A stretch of DNA of 64,000 bases from Auricularia sp. M13 (taxonomy: Eukaryota; Basidiomycota; Agaricomycetes; Auriculariales; Auriculariaceae). Where the stretch lies: NCBI GenBank assembly GCA_037042915.1, contig CM073201.1:3348001-3412000 (forward strand), read 5' to 3'. Below are positions 22,879-34,450 of the stretch, piece by piece; positions within the stretch are counted from its first letter, which is position 1, and each line of letters starts with the position of its first letter. A program made the translations under genes and the position numbers. The notes under the pieces are model-generated. The model was given only the letters and a program-made list of their open reading frames with translations. It was not told the origin of the DNA and ran no database searches.

Positions 22879-24540
22879 CTAGTCAGAGATGGTGATGATG
22901 TCGGCAGTTTCAGCCTTGAATTTCTTCACGGGCGGCGTCAATGTCTCGACAGCGTCAGCGTCCTCGTCGTCCGTTGACATCGCACAAGCTTTTCCTTTGC
23001 TGGACTCGATCTTGCGCTTGCGGACGCGTGAGAAGGCCGATGGAGCAGGCATATCCTCGAGCGTAGTTTTGCTGGACGAGGCGATCGTAGCTGCGGCGGA
23101 CGAAGCGCCAGAGTTGTAAGGAACCATTGCTGAGCGCCTCATATACTCGGGGACGAAGTCGTAGTAGTGCGCAATGGAGTCGGCAGGCGGAGCGCGGGGC
23201 ATGTAGACTGCGTGGGCCAGCGCCGACTTGAGAATGTCCAGCCCAAGGAGATCCTTCTCGAGGTTGCGGGTCTTGATGATGAGGAACTCGTTTGCTCCAA
23301 CCAACGTCATCCCATCGCGGAACATGGTGGACCACTTCTGCGTGAGCGGACGCCACAGATGAAAGATGGTGCGTGGAAAAATCCCAGAGGCCTCGAGCGT
23401 AAACTGGAAGTCGCGATCCCAGTGCACCCATGCAGCATCAGGAGTGCATGGATCAATGTAGGCAACCTGGCGAAGGGGTGTATCGCACTCCTAAAAATTA
23501 TGAGCTGGATGAGCATTTACTTGAACAATTCTACTCACCGAATAGTAGAAGTACACAACTACCTCCATCTTGCCTGCGTTGGAAGACGGAGGTGCTGACG
23601 AGACTGAGGACGGCGAAGCTGTGGGAGCCCAGCTGGAGGTAAGACGGCTGCTCGGGACCATGAACGAGCCAGTGCTACCAATGGATTTGTCGACCTCCAC
23701 AAATTTGATTGTACCATTGGGAGTACTGTATGGGCGAAAAACACCATCTTCCTCATCACTCGGTGGGGCAAACTCACTGATAACACAAAATGCCATGTCA
23801 ATAAAATGTTATCAATAACAAGACCAGACTTACACTTGTCCCGAACGTGCCTTGGGCTTCGCAGCAGGCTTGAGAGCCTCGTTAATTTTGGCGAGATTCT
23901 CGCGACGATTTTTTTCCTTGGCCTCTTGGGTACTAAGTAACTTCCACAGTCAGCAGATCATCTAGGTAGGCAGCAGTAGCGACGCACAGAGGTGCCTGAG
24001 TCTTTTTGGGGCTTGGAGTCCCAAAATCAGACGCTTTTTTAGTTGTTGGTGTCCTAGAAGGGTGTGGTGTCAGAAAATGGATGCCAGACACGAAGAGCAA
24101 ACGTTACTCACGACTCAGCGCGGTGCTTGATATATTTCTTCATTTGGTCGGACGCCATGGTGTCAGTGAGCCAGTGCGCTGGCTTCCGATGCTCGAAGTT
24201 GAAGCGCTTGCACTCTGGGTTTTGGCACTAATATAAATAACAGCATATCAGTGAATAACACGTCCGAGAATAACATAATACATGCAATTGCCATATAACG
24301 ACCAGCGTTATTGATCTGCTCATGGCCAAGACACAACTTGATGTCGAAGCTGGTGCCTTTGCACGTAGGGCAGGGTTCTTCACATTTTGGAGGCGCAGGG
24401 CCGACGAGCTTGGTCAAGAAATCGCGGTCGCGAGGGGCGGTGGACATGATGGTGTGCGGAAAACGGAGGCAGGGGAACCAGATGCGCGTCAGCAAGGTCT
24501 TATAGTGCTCATCGGAGATCCTGAGCCGATTTCTAGCCAT
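22879..24540 (-). CDS. GRF-type zinc-finger-like protein, multi-exon
   Basis: From ATG 24540 (MARNRLRISDEHYK) the protein runs through CEEPCPTCKG and GHEQINNAGRYMAI. A splice then gives CQNPECKRFNFEHR. Together these match the GRF zinc-finger plan (Cys pair, N-x-GR, then C...C-x-F-x-F), known as a nucleic-acid-binding module. The splice that yields this motif uses a GC donor (GCATGT), not GT. Later exons hold MASDQMKKYIKHR, then MAFCVISEFAPPSDEEDG...EVVVYFYYS. A 48-nt intron is followed by a long exon (to 22879) ending in a basic, Ser-rich tail (RVRKRKIESSKGK). Introns carry TGTTAT/ATAACA. It is transcribed away from the KDZ-B transposase. A role as transposon accessory protein is inference. 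Confidence 0.5.
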
Positions 24541-25250
24541 AATCAGTGCGTCCACATGGTCTGTGGTTCTGAGCCAACTTTTTGGGGGCTACTTTCTTGA
24601 AACCTGATCCTCGGGTAGCAGGTGTTGCTGTGTTATTGACAATGACAGTTATTTGTCATTGACAACAAGCGGCGCATAACAAATAACATTCTAGAATTCT
24701 GGGCTTGCTGCTTTTCCAGAGCGTCAGACAGGCGGAGCAGCTTGCACGTGCTGTCCTGCTCGAGAACTGGGGGCTGGTGGGTGCTGGCCCTGGGCGAGCG
24801 CTCTATGACGCGGGCATGTGGTGAGATGGAGAAAGAGGCAGCCCATGAGGCGTTGTCGCACGCTGGCTGAACCACATAGACCTGCATGAATGCGATGCAT
24901 AGAGCTGCATGAACGCGATGACCTGCCCTGTATCTCCTCAATGGTCTTCAGGTCTGCTGCCGTGCAGAAGACCCTATTCCTGGTGCTGCACAAAGTGATC
25001 TCAACGGGGCACAAAGTACCAGGTTATGCTATTGGCTGCTGTTATCCGTGTTATCTGTGTCATGCCAAGTGCGGGGGCATATGCGACGGACCATGTATTT
25101 GTGTGGCTGGGCCATGGCTGGACCAATGTGGCTAAGAGGACACATCTTATCTTCTGAATGAGCTTCTTTGACGTGCACTCGGTTGTTGATACACAGCAGG
25201 GTAATGGTTCATTGAAACGTATCTGCGCGCTGAATCTGCGCACTAACAAG
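24541..25250 (-). other. Uncertain exons upstream of the GRF-like gene
   Basis: A minus-strand segment near 24700-24770 reads TCKLLRLSDALEKQQAQNS and is followed by an ATAACA-rich intron (24630-24695), so coding exons probably exist here. I could not join them to either neighbour. Confidence 0.3.
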
Positions 25251-25309
25251 AATTGGATTGCAATTGAATAAAAAACGTTTGAATAGGATTACGTTGCACC
25301 CTGAATTAC

Positions 25310-27044
25310 CTGGACTTCTCTGCCCGAGGACGAAGGCGCCTAGCAACAGCTTCCGTGAATCGTGGACCCTGCATGCGCTTGTTGGGGCTGTCATGCCCTG
25401 CAGGGTCCTGCGCACGCTTTCTCTTCTTGGAATGCGCCTCCAATTCCCCGTCAGCCTGCCGGATCTTCGTGGAAGTGCTGTCTTCCCTTCGCTGCTGGAT
25501 TGTCGTCCCTCGTGGGCGACGTGGAGACTTGACAAAAATAGGACTGTGGCAAAGGGGTATAAGTTATCTGTTATCCGTTATCGGTTACAGTTATTCATCA
25601 AACTCACGCAGTAGCAGTGGTTCTTCGACGCACGGCCAATTTTGACACTTTAACTGATGAACATTAGAATATTAAGATATGAGAGGAAAGACAAAGATCT
25701 ACCTTTGACCTGCTGCAATGCTGCAGGCTCTGCAATGTGCCTCAAGGCTGGCACTTGGGTGGCTCTGGGCGACTGGAGGTCTTCGAGGGCGTCATTGTGC
25801 TCTTCAAAGTCGTCACAGGCTGCTGAGTTTGGTGATGAGGCCTGATGGAGGGAAGGTTCTGCAGAGAAGGGCTTTATAAGCTATCACGGTGGTTTGGACG
25901 GCATACCACGGCCATTTTCCAGCTCATTCACATTGCGATCGCATTCCTGCCCTTCGCCATTTTTTTCTGTTGAGAAAAGCATTAGTCCCTGTTGTTACTA
26001 TATCAAGACCATGGCAACCTGACTCAGGTGTTGCAACCTGTGGTGGGAATGCTACTTTTTGTGTGCAGTGGGCTGCAAAGATTATCAACACCTGCCTGCG
26101 AAATACATCACATGCTCCGCACAGAGGACATCTTTAGCCGCCAGGCCGAATTCCTTCTGGAAGTCTTTGAGCCCAGGCAGGTTCCCTTCTTTGTGAAGAG
26201 GCTCCGACTGAGAATCTCGGCGCGAGCTGTGGCTATATGTTGTTCAGAAACAATAACATACAATAACATGTTATCACATACCAGATGGACGAAAGTACAT
26301 TCGCGTCATTGTACCCTGCTGCAAATGCTAATACCACGTATCCCGTCGCTTCTTGTACATCATTTGCCATGTTCCCAAGGAGGCGAGCAACCTCAAGGTT
26401 TGACCTTGGCTATGTTATTGATGGCAAATGCAATACGGGCGACATACAGTGGGGCAGCTGCCTTTTGTACTTGAAGTTCCCGCTTGCTCTTGGTCATCTC
26501 CTCAGCCTGTAATTCGAGTTTCTCGCGTTCGGTGGGTGGGAGAGCGTCAATTTTGGAGGATATAGTCTTATTCAGGTTTCCAATGCGCTCGCGAGCTGGA
26601 ATGCCCAGCGCATCTGCTTCATCGTAGAAGTCCTTGATAAGCTCAGGGTGCTCCTTGATGAAGACATCGCGGGTCGAACAGCTTTTGGGACAGGTGTACG
26701 ACTGCTAGTGGGTGGTCGAGGAGATGGGGCATGGTTCCCTGCCGCCCGCCGTGCAGCAGTGCCTGTCGCGTTGTCAGGCAATTTGGTGATACGCTGTGAG
26801 AGATATGTTATCCTGGTAATCCATAATAACAAATCCATAATAACAGAACAACTCACAGTTTTAAATTGAGCATCGGTCAGTTTCTCCCTTGTCTGATGGT
26901 CAGGAAATGCGGCAGCAAAGTCGTTCACAAGTTGGGTCTTCCATCGGCCGTAGGTATCTGCTTTTTGTGTTTCTCGATGAGCTCAATAGTTACATGGGTT
27001 TTGATCCAGTCGCGCTCGGCGGGCGTTTGCCAGCTCCGGCCCAT
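25310..27044 (-). CDS. Unknown KDZ-neighbour protein, multi-exon
   Basis: Starts at ATG 27044 with GRSWQTPAERDWIKTHV, a Trp-rich opening seen in several Agaricomycete proteins of unknown role. It continues VNDFAAAFPDHQTREKL, then an intron near 26808-26862 with TGTTAT motifs, then IKEHPELIKDFYDEADALG and TEREKLELQAEEMTKSKRE. Later exons include VARLLGNMANDVQEATGYVV and FQKEFGLAAKDVL. The C-terminal part is basic (KSPRRPRGTTIQQRRED, KKRKRAQD). A one- or two-base offset near 26955 and several joins are not settled. Function unknown. Position and shared intron motif tie it to the KDZ-B element. Confidence 0.4.
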
Positions 27045-27275
27045 GCTGCTTGGCGTGCGGTTGACGGTCTGGTGCAAGTAAGCGGGCAAGCTGCGGAAGC
27101 AGTGAAAATCGTTACTTCCCTGCGTCAAAACGTCCACAGTGCCTCCAGGATCAGCACCTGAGCAGCGCATTACGAGTTGATGGAAGTGTTATAAATAATA
27201 CAATAACAAATGTTATCTTACATTCTGTTAATCATGTTTACAGCTGTTTTCCGACTGTGCAACTCCGTGTGCGCG

Positions 27276-30200
27276 ATGCCAAAGCGAAAGCGTCCAGACG
27301 ACTTGGTCATTGCAGATGCTGATATCATGGTTCTGGATGAAACCATGGCACTGGTGGAAGGGACGGCTGCCGACTGTTCCATCGATGTCGAGTCTGTTCC
27401 GCTCGATCCTGACATAAGTCCACCACGTTCCAAGACGCTTCACGATGGTGCTGGTGTAAAAACGAACATGTCCCAGACAAATGGGAAGTCTGGTAGCAGG
27501 ATGGTGTGTAGTGATTTTGATTGGCAAAATTATCTAACCGTTTTAAGACCACGTCAGAAGAATCGAGGGATTTCCAGTACAACTACGCTGCGCAATTACT
27601 CGACATCATGCTAGAGTCCGAATGCTTATCCGATGCTGGCTGTGTCGAATGTGGTACATCCTGGTCCTCAACCGCCCTCGCATTTCGGTGCCATGATTGC
27701 TTTCATGGGCCTGTATTTTGCTGCGACTGCCTCCTGTCCCTGCACCGTTACACACCGACACATCGTATCTCGGTTTGGAACGGAAAACACTTCGAAAGAA
27801 CTACGCTCCACGAGCAGAAACTTGTCGTCCACCTTGGCCATCGCAGTCGCCCCTGCACCTCTGTGCATACAGTCTCAGGATCCAAGACAATTTCCGTTAC
27901 AGATTCACTCGGGGTTCAGAACGTCTCAATCCGATACTGCACATGTCGAGATGCAAACTCAGAATTCGCGGCTTCTGAGGTCGTGCAACTCTGGCGGGCT
28001 GGTCTGTATCCTGGTACATTCAAACGGCCGCAGACCGTTTTCACGTCATCTGTATTCAAAGACTTTCATCTCCTTACGCTCCAGGGAAGCCTTAATGCAT
28101 ACGACTTCCTTCGCTACCTGCGACGTAAAACAAATAACGTATTTGTTAGCGACGTTAAGGTCTGTTATTTGTTATTAGTGATTTCTTCCTCGACTGAGAT
28201 ACATCTGCAGGAGCCATATCGACCGTTCATGCATTCATTCAGACAGTGGTCATATTTGATTTCGCTGAAAAGAAATGGAATTCGTCCCTCATGGGACCTC
28301 CCTGCTCGAAGTCTGGCCGTTCTCTGCCCAGCCTGCCCGCAGCCAGGGATCAACATAGCGCAGAATGAGTGGGATAATCTGCCAAAAAGCCTTCAGTAAG
28401 GATAACTTTACCTTAAACTATATTTCTTATGTGGTTACCAGCTTTTTGGTGGCTCTCTTCGTCAACATGGATGGAAACTTTAAGCTCAACCAACGCGACA
28501 AGCTGATGGATATCAACGATCTTCCTTTCACCACTGGTGCAGCATACTATGCCAATGAGGTTCTTTACAGCCAGTACCTTACTGAACACAATGTTGAGAA
28601 TGACAGTCTGGTGCGTATAACATGTTGTCAACAATAACAATAACAATAATAACAATATATGTTATTGATAGCCATCGACGTGCAGTAATTTTGGAGCCTT
28701 ACGCAATGGGAGATACGCAGGAAAGAGGGTGTCTGGCACGGTTGCGTTGACATGCAAGCATGAGTACGTCCTCCCAGAAGGCTGTGTTGATTTGCAAAAG
28801 GGCGAAAGGTGGGTTAAACCCTGATAATTTATGTCTGCCAATAACCGCATTCAAGATATCGGAACGTTGACTATGCTGTCTATCACGCCCTAAAGCACTA
28901 CAAGAACCTCCCACTTCTCTACAGCTCATACGACATCAATTGCCAGTATAAAGTCAAGTTCTGGGATCGCATGTGCGATAGCTTTGGCTGGGTCCCACTT
29001 ACGACAAAGGTCATCTTCGGCATTGGGAAATTTCATCTGCTTGGCCACAAGGAAGCCTGCAGAGGTCCATATTCCTTCAACTATATTCGCGGTTCTGGTC
29101 TGTTTTGTGGCGAGGGTGGAGAGCGACGCTGGCCAGCTACAAATGCAATCTCCACCTTCGTTCGCGAGATGGGTCCGGGACAAATGCATGACACCATCAA
29201 CGACCATCACTCAGATCTGAATATACGCAAGACTCATCAGATGGGTACGTCTTTCACTGCATGCCTTTCACCATCTCAACTCTCATAGCTTCGAATCTTG
29301 GAGAAAAGTACCTTGAAGCATTAAAAGTGTATAAAATCATCCAGGACGAACTGTCGAGCCTCGAAATCAGCCTTGTCAGCAATGGTCTCCCACTTGCCTC
29401 CTGGAAAACACAACAGAAGCGATATATGGAGAAAATCATGTCTGGAAACTGGAAAAGTGATGTTGCAAATCCGTACATCGCACAGGCCGATCTTGGTGAG
29501 CCTTACAAAACTCGTGAATGTGATTCGGTCCTAAGTATCCAAGCTCCTTCTGCAAAATCCATAAGGAATCAGTTAGATAAGGAAATATCTCAGGGCTCAA
29601 GGCCAGGCCTCATGACTGGAGTTCCTGCAATGATCCAGGAGGGAATCGACTTACAGGAGAAGCAGTGAGTCTTGAAATAACATAGTAACATGATATTAAG
29701 ATAACATGATAACACCTCAGGTGCGATATTGCGGAGAAGGCCAAGACTGCAACTACCGACAGCGATATTTCTAGCCTAGCTGACCTGCGCAGGCGCTGCT
29801 TGACGCGTGTCGAAGACTTCTACTCGTGGCAGCAGAAGCTCATGGGATTAGTCAATCTGGACCTAGTCCCTTTTGATGCAGCAATACGGTGCGAGGATCA
29901 ACCAATTCAACTTCCCTCTCAGTTGCCTTCTGCTTCATATCACATGGACGGAATGCGTGCGTTCATCTGCGCCGAGATGGAGCTTCGGAAGGCTCAGTGC
30001 AATGATGCACTTCGGACACTTCGGCGCAAACTTAGCTGTCGTGCAGCTCTGGAGAAGGAGAGCTCTGAGAACGACACTGGGCAGAAGTCCAAGACCAGGT
30101 CCTACGGATTCATCAGTCGGAACAAGCGACTGGTAACACAAGCTGCTGCTGGTTACCGTCGCGGTAGAGCTGCACTGCAGAAGCTGCTTTCGACCTGTGA

Positions 30201-30857
30201 CTCAGCTGAAGCTGAAGCACTTGAGAAATTGTATCCACCACTGCTGGACAGCGAGCTTATTCCCCTCCGACTTGACCCAAGTAAGTTTCAAGTCGTTGTT
30301 CAAAGATAACAATAACATTACTTCAGCGAAGCAAATCGGACGTTCGAAACGTCGCATTGCATGGTTTTGGATGGAGGCAGCAGCCCACAATGATCACATA
30401 GATGATGACCAGCCGCGGGCCAGAGGACTCTTCCCAGATCAAGATGTTACGACTTGGGAGGAAGAATGTAAGTCCTTGCAGGAAAATCAGATCTCATATC
30501 TAATGCCGCCCGCCAGTGCTCCGAGTGGAATGGTTCGACGCCCATGCCCGAGTATGCCGAGCAGCTGAGCACCTATATCTGCTCGAAGAGGAATTCAGAC
30601 GGACGTTGGGATTCTTCAAGTATTGGCAAAGGATTTGGGTTGATCGCGGAAGAACAGCCTTAAATCCAGGTCAGAAAGCTTATTCGAACCGGTGAGTGGA
30701 AATACGCAGTTTATTCAGACGTCTAACATTGTATATAAGTCAAGCGTCTATGTACGGGAGACTTTACCAGAATTGCGAGGACAGACGAAACTTGTGCGGT
30801 ATACCTGAGACTAGAGACCTTCGGAGAATTGAAGCTGTTAAAAACCTTTTGTATTGA
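27276..30857 (+). CDS. KDZ transposase B with CxC2 cysteine cluster, complete, 1,033 aa
   Basis: Eleven exons keep phase throughout: 27276-27503, 27548-28159, 28199-28395, 28442-28610, 28672-28808, 28856-29244, 29289-29664, 29721-30280, 30327-30467, 30517-30691, 30740-30857. This gives 1,033 aa with no break. A basic N-terminus (MPKRKRPDD) is followed by the CxC2 cluster (CVECGTSW, FRCHDCFHGPVFCCDC, HRYTPTHRISVWNG). Then comes the KDZ core: MDGNFKL, SYDINCQY, GKFHLLGHKEACR and GEGGERRW, which hold the likely catalytic D, D and E, with EMGPGQMHD after it. The C-terminus (LRVEWFDAHARV, LLEEEFRRTLGFF) is typical of the family. Introns are 39-61 nt and several are packed with ATAACA/TGTTAT. The gene looks able to encode a full enzyme. 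Confidence 0.9.
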
Positions 30858-31257
30858 CACGTTATTGCAATAACATCGTGTTATAGTGACATGTTATTAC
30901 AATAACATTCGTTAGCACAACTGTGCCTTACGCGTCATAGAGCGCCCATGAGTTAGCCACGAGGCACTGACAATTTAAATTGGAATGCTTCGAATGATCT
31001 GCAAGGGTCCTGACTTCAGATTCTCAGCTCATGGTGGTTGCTCTCCCATGAGACAGTGCACAGTAACTTAATTCCAGAATATGACTGCGAATGATAAAAG
31101 GGAAAATGAGCAATGAGGAAATGATTCTACAGGTGCAGATCACTTAGACACCTGTCATCAGGTGGCAGCGGCGAACATTTACAGTGGGGCACGGAATGGG
31201 CCGTTTGCCCAACTACCCTTTCCTCAAAACCGCTACATTCCCCACCGCCCTCGAGCC
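30858..31257. other. 3' flank of KDZ-B, ATAACA motifs then plain sequence
   Basis: 30858-30912 holds GTTATTGCAATAACA-type palindromic words. The hairpin CACCTG-TCAT-CAGGTG lies at 31151-31166, and GTGGGGCA at 31184 recalls the subterminal repeats. No gene seen. Confidence 0.4.
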
Positions 31258-31564
31258 ATGCTTACAATCTCCGCTTTCGTTATCGGAGCGGTTTCGTTTT
31301 TGTGTGCTGTGACGGCCATCGCTATTCTAGGTGCATGGCAATACAAGCGCCAAAGGGTGTCGCCCAAGGCCGGCTCCCAGGTGGAGCTTGTTGAGCGCGG
31401 GGATGGTCGTCCTGTGACGCCTGAGTTTGGTGAGTTTTTTTTCTTCACGATAAACACATCCTCATTTCGACCAAGACACAGACCTCGACTTGGAGGCACT
31501 GCAGCAGGCCCTGCAGGATGCCTCGGGCCTGCGTTCGGACACACCACAGGTTTCCTCCAAGTGA
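31258..31564 (+). CDS. Small single-pass membrane protein, 84 aa, two exons
   Basis: Exons 31258-31429 and 31482-31564 with a 52-nt GT-AG intron give 84 aa. An N-terminal hydrophobic segment (AFVIGAVSFLCAVTAIAI) is followed by a basic stop-transfer (WQYKRQR) and an acidic tail (DLDLEALQQALQDASG). I do not recognise it. It lies between ATAACA-rich stretches, so it may belong to the KDZ-B block. Confidence 0.5.
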
Positions 31565-31663
31565 ATGTGTAAAATTGTGTATTTCTTGAAAATATCTGTG
31601 CACTATCATTTGAGAAGTGAAAATAAGATGATACTGTTGATATCAACTTTTGCAATGAGGAAA

Positions 31664-31860
31664 GATAACAAAAGTCAAGTTATCGCGTGTAAATGTCACT
31701 TTGCTTCAAGTAGGATCAGAGCCAGAAATAACAATAACACGGCGTAATGAACCGTGATAACAAAAGTCAGGTTATCGAGTGCAAATGTCACTTTGCATTA
31801 CGTCATAAGAACCCGATGCAGGCCAGCAATAACAATAACATGACATAATGAACCTCGATA
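31664..31860. repeat. Two tandem ~90-100 bp copies with ATAACAATAACA
   Basis: Copies at 31664-31754 and 31759-31860 share GATAACAAAAGTCA..GTTATCG, AATGTCACTTTGC and AATAACAATAACA, ending CATAATGAACC or CGTAATGAACC. Confidence 0.75.
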
Positions 31861-32220
31861 ACACAGCTGTCATTTGGTTTCGATTGGCGCCTGTCCGATG
31901 CAGACCCTTCACAATGCCATTAATCGAGGAAAACTGTTCGTCCACTTAGCTGCAGGCGGAGTGCAGCGGACCTTCAACGCCTCTTTTCCCCTTTCCCCCA
32001 CCATCGGCACGCACTGCGGTGGTTTCATCTCCCTCCATGCCCTAGCGCTAGTCCACCTTGGTACCCTGCAACACAGAGCGAGTATGTCTCCATAACCACA
32101 TTGCTAATAAATACTGATTTTTTCCCCTAAAGCCTTCCCCCACAGCCTACAGTGCAAATTGCAGTCTGTTCTGCCATAACTTGGTAAGCATTTTTCGTCG
32201 TGCAGGTGATTTACAATGCG

Positions 32221-32410
32221 TGCGCTCTGATACTGATGTTATTGTTATCGATTTTAAATATCCAGATACAATAACATGTTATTCATAACTGTACGTCCCA
32301 TTATCATTTTGTGTGCTCTGATAATTATGTTATTGTTACTGATTTCAGATATCCAGATATAATAACATGTTATTCATAACTGTACGCGTTCTTCCTCCAA
32401 TTATCATTTC
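32221..32410. repeat. Second tandem pair with TGTTATTGTTA and ATAACATGTTAT
   Basis: Copies at 32221-32310 and 32311-32410 share GCTCTGATA, TATGTTATTGTTA-type words, ATATCCAGATA.AATAACATG and CATAACTGTACG. They differ in sequence from the pair at 31664. Between the pairs (31861-32220) no supported gene was found. Confidence 0.75.
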
Positions 32411-32454
32411 ATCTGATAGCCTCCGTCTTCTTCTCCGCATACAGATGGATCCCA

Positions 32455-32804
32455 GATGCATCCCAGATGCATCCCAGATGTATCTCAGATGCATCCCAGA
32501 TGTGGACCAGCCGGGGGTCGGGCTGGGATGTATCCTGGGATGCATCTTCGGTGCGATGCATCTTGGGGAGCTCCTGGGGGTCGGATGCATCGGGATGCAG
32601 ACAAGAAGATGTGGATGCATCATGGAGGCACACAGTAAGTGGACCTGTGCTTTGACATCTGCATCTTGCAAGATGCATCCTCGATGCATCGGATGCATCT
32701 TGCAGGATGCAGCTTGTTACTCTCTCTTGATACCATGTACATACCTGAGTAGCTTACTTACTAGGATGCATCTTGTGTTAAGTAGTTAATTGAGCAGATG
32801 CATC
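32455..32804. repeat. Cluster of 12 GATGCATC palindromes
   Basis: Exact GATGCATC occurs 12 times in 350 bp, plus variants such as GATGTATC and GATGCAG. The copies are irregularly spaced and fall in both CAGATGCATCC and GGATGCATCTT contexts, so this is a palindrome-rich degenerate repeat. It ends 20 bp before the tandem array begins. Confidence 0.85.
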
Positions 32805-32838
32805 TGAAATGGGAGGACGGCTCCAGTCACGAGCTCAC

Positions 32839-32923
32839 CGCCTTCGGCGTTGTTCGGGTTTACGTTTGCCGTCGGCGCCGTCGTCGGGCGGTCTGTAAAA
32901 TCGTATATTTCGCCTGAATTCAT
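32839..32923 (-). pseudogene. Orphan exon 1 of the helical-protein gene
   Basis: The same 85-nt exon as 41897-41981, starting MNSGEIYDFTDRP, with its GTGAGC donor. The array edge cuts the intron about 15 bp later and exon 2 is absent. Confidence 0.8.
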
Positions 32924-33677
32924 CGCGAGTGGAAGAGTGCAATGACGGAATTCGGAGCCGTCCGTGTCGATCAGGCTCCGCTTCCGTCCTTTGGTCGCGA
33001 TCCACCATCTGGACCCTTCCTTCCTATGTACGCTCGGATGCTCGCGCTTTGGCTATATTTCACTCCTTTTTAACGGGCTTGACCTACTACTGCTGCTGCT
33101 CTAGCTCTCAGAGACTCAGACAGAGACCATGCGGCGGAGACTCACTCATTTTACAGTTCTACTCGCCTACATACCGTCATAGCTGCTGGTATTATGATAC
33201 TGATATCATAGGCTGTCTACCTCCTGGGGCATCTCTGTGTACCTCACTTCTCGTTCGCGCATCTGGCGTCAACCATCTGGCTGGCAGGTGTTTGGGTTTT
33301 GCTCCGCCTCTTCGCTCATCTAGGAAGCACTCCAACTTGCTCACTCTAAAAACCTCTGATCGTTCTTCCTATATTGCTCTACTTTGCTGTGGGTATCTCT
33401 GTGCACGCGCCTGGTGCATGCGACGGGTGCCCTGGCGGACGACGCGAACCGGGAGCTCGACGTGCGCTGGAAGGCCTTGGTCGCTTACTAGCTGCTCGCC
33501 AAATGCCGATGTACCGCGCAGACTGCGAGCGTCATTAAAAATTGAGTTATTCAGCACAACAGCCAGCAATAACTACATTACACGGCGGCGAAAAAAAAAA
33601 AAAAAAAAAAAAAAAGAGACTACAGCCCAACGCTAGCTTCTTCCACCAGATCGCGAGTCAGACCCTACCACGCAAAT

Positions 33678-34048
33678 CTAACACTTGTAGTAGCAAATAT
33701 ACGAGTGTGCGTTGGCGAACGGGTAGCACGACTGCGACGTGGAGACGTGGTTGCCCGTCTGGCCGAGGTAGCCGCTGGGCGAGCAGTTGGCGTCGGCGTA
33801 CGCGTGGCAGTTGACGCCGAGACGCCGTTGCCGTTCGTCTTGAACGAGCCGAAGCCGCCGGGGACTGAGTGGCACGCGCCGCTGCAGTCGGGGCGGATGC
33901 GGCCCAGCTCGGGCTGCGCGCACGAGACGTCGGGGTAGATCTTCACGACGGTGTCGACGAGCGGCGTGATGGTGCTGTTGCCCGGTGCGGCGGGCGCCGC
34001 GAGGGCGAGGGGGAGGACGGCGCTGAGGGCGAGGAGAGAGAAGCGCAT
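33678..34048 (-). pseudogene. Small secreted cysteine-rich protein gene, unit 1 copy, frame disrupted
   Basis: Nearly identical to the intact copy at 62991-63362, including signal peptide and TATA box (34124-34130). It is one base shorter, so the second half is out of frame. Confidence 0.8.
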
Positions 34049-34450
34049 CTTGGGAGTGAGAGTTGGTGGAACTGCTTTGGCTGTTGCTGGGGTGGGATGC
34101 TGAGACTGGGGGAACGCGCTGCCTTTTATACACTCGGAATGTGAGGACTTCGGGACGCCGGTGTGAGAAGGTGCAAACGCCGGTAATCCGTGATCTGTGG
34201 TAAACCCTGGACTTCGGGCAGGTATGCCCTCCGGCAGCTGAATCCCGTCTGGAGATCCATGAAATATCCTAGATTGGCGGTGCGCTCTCCGATCTGGATG
34301 CCTCGCCAATGATCAAATGACGAGGATAAACTGTATCCCCCATGAATTGATGATCACTTTTCAGAAGTATAACAATCACGTAGACTCAACTAATGTTTTG
34401 AGACCTGGCACGCGCCGCTGCAGTCCGGGCGGATGCGGCCCAGCTCGGGC
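33871..34450. repeat. 44-bp direct repeats flanking ~490 bp
   Basis: 33871-33914 (inside the secreted-protein gene) and 34407-34450 share GGCACGCGCCGCTGCAGTC and on to CAGCTCGGGC with one mismatch. Unit 3 has a single copy and lacks the 536 bp between, as expected after recombination between them. Confidence 0.85.
34124..34130 (-). promoter_or_regulatory. TATA box of the unit 1 secreted-protein copy
   Basis: TATAAAA on the minus strand, 75 bp before the ATG at 34048, in the same context as unit 4. Confidence 0.7.

Noticed and set aside
32367-32789. Plus-strand frame rich in MHPRC/DASQM repeats
   Set aside because: Simply the translation of the GATGCATC-type repeats.
33592-33615. A-run that might be a retroposed poly(A) tail
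   Set aside because: Its length varies between units (short in units 2 and 3, about 14 in unit 4) and no transcript-like sequence with a target duplication precedes it. Replication slippage is simpler.
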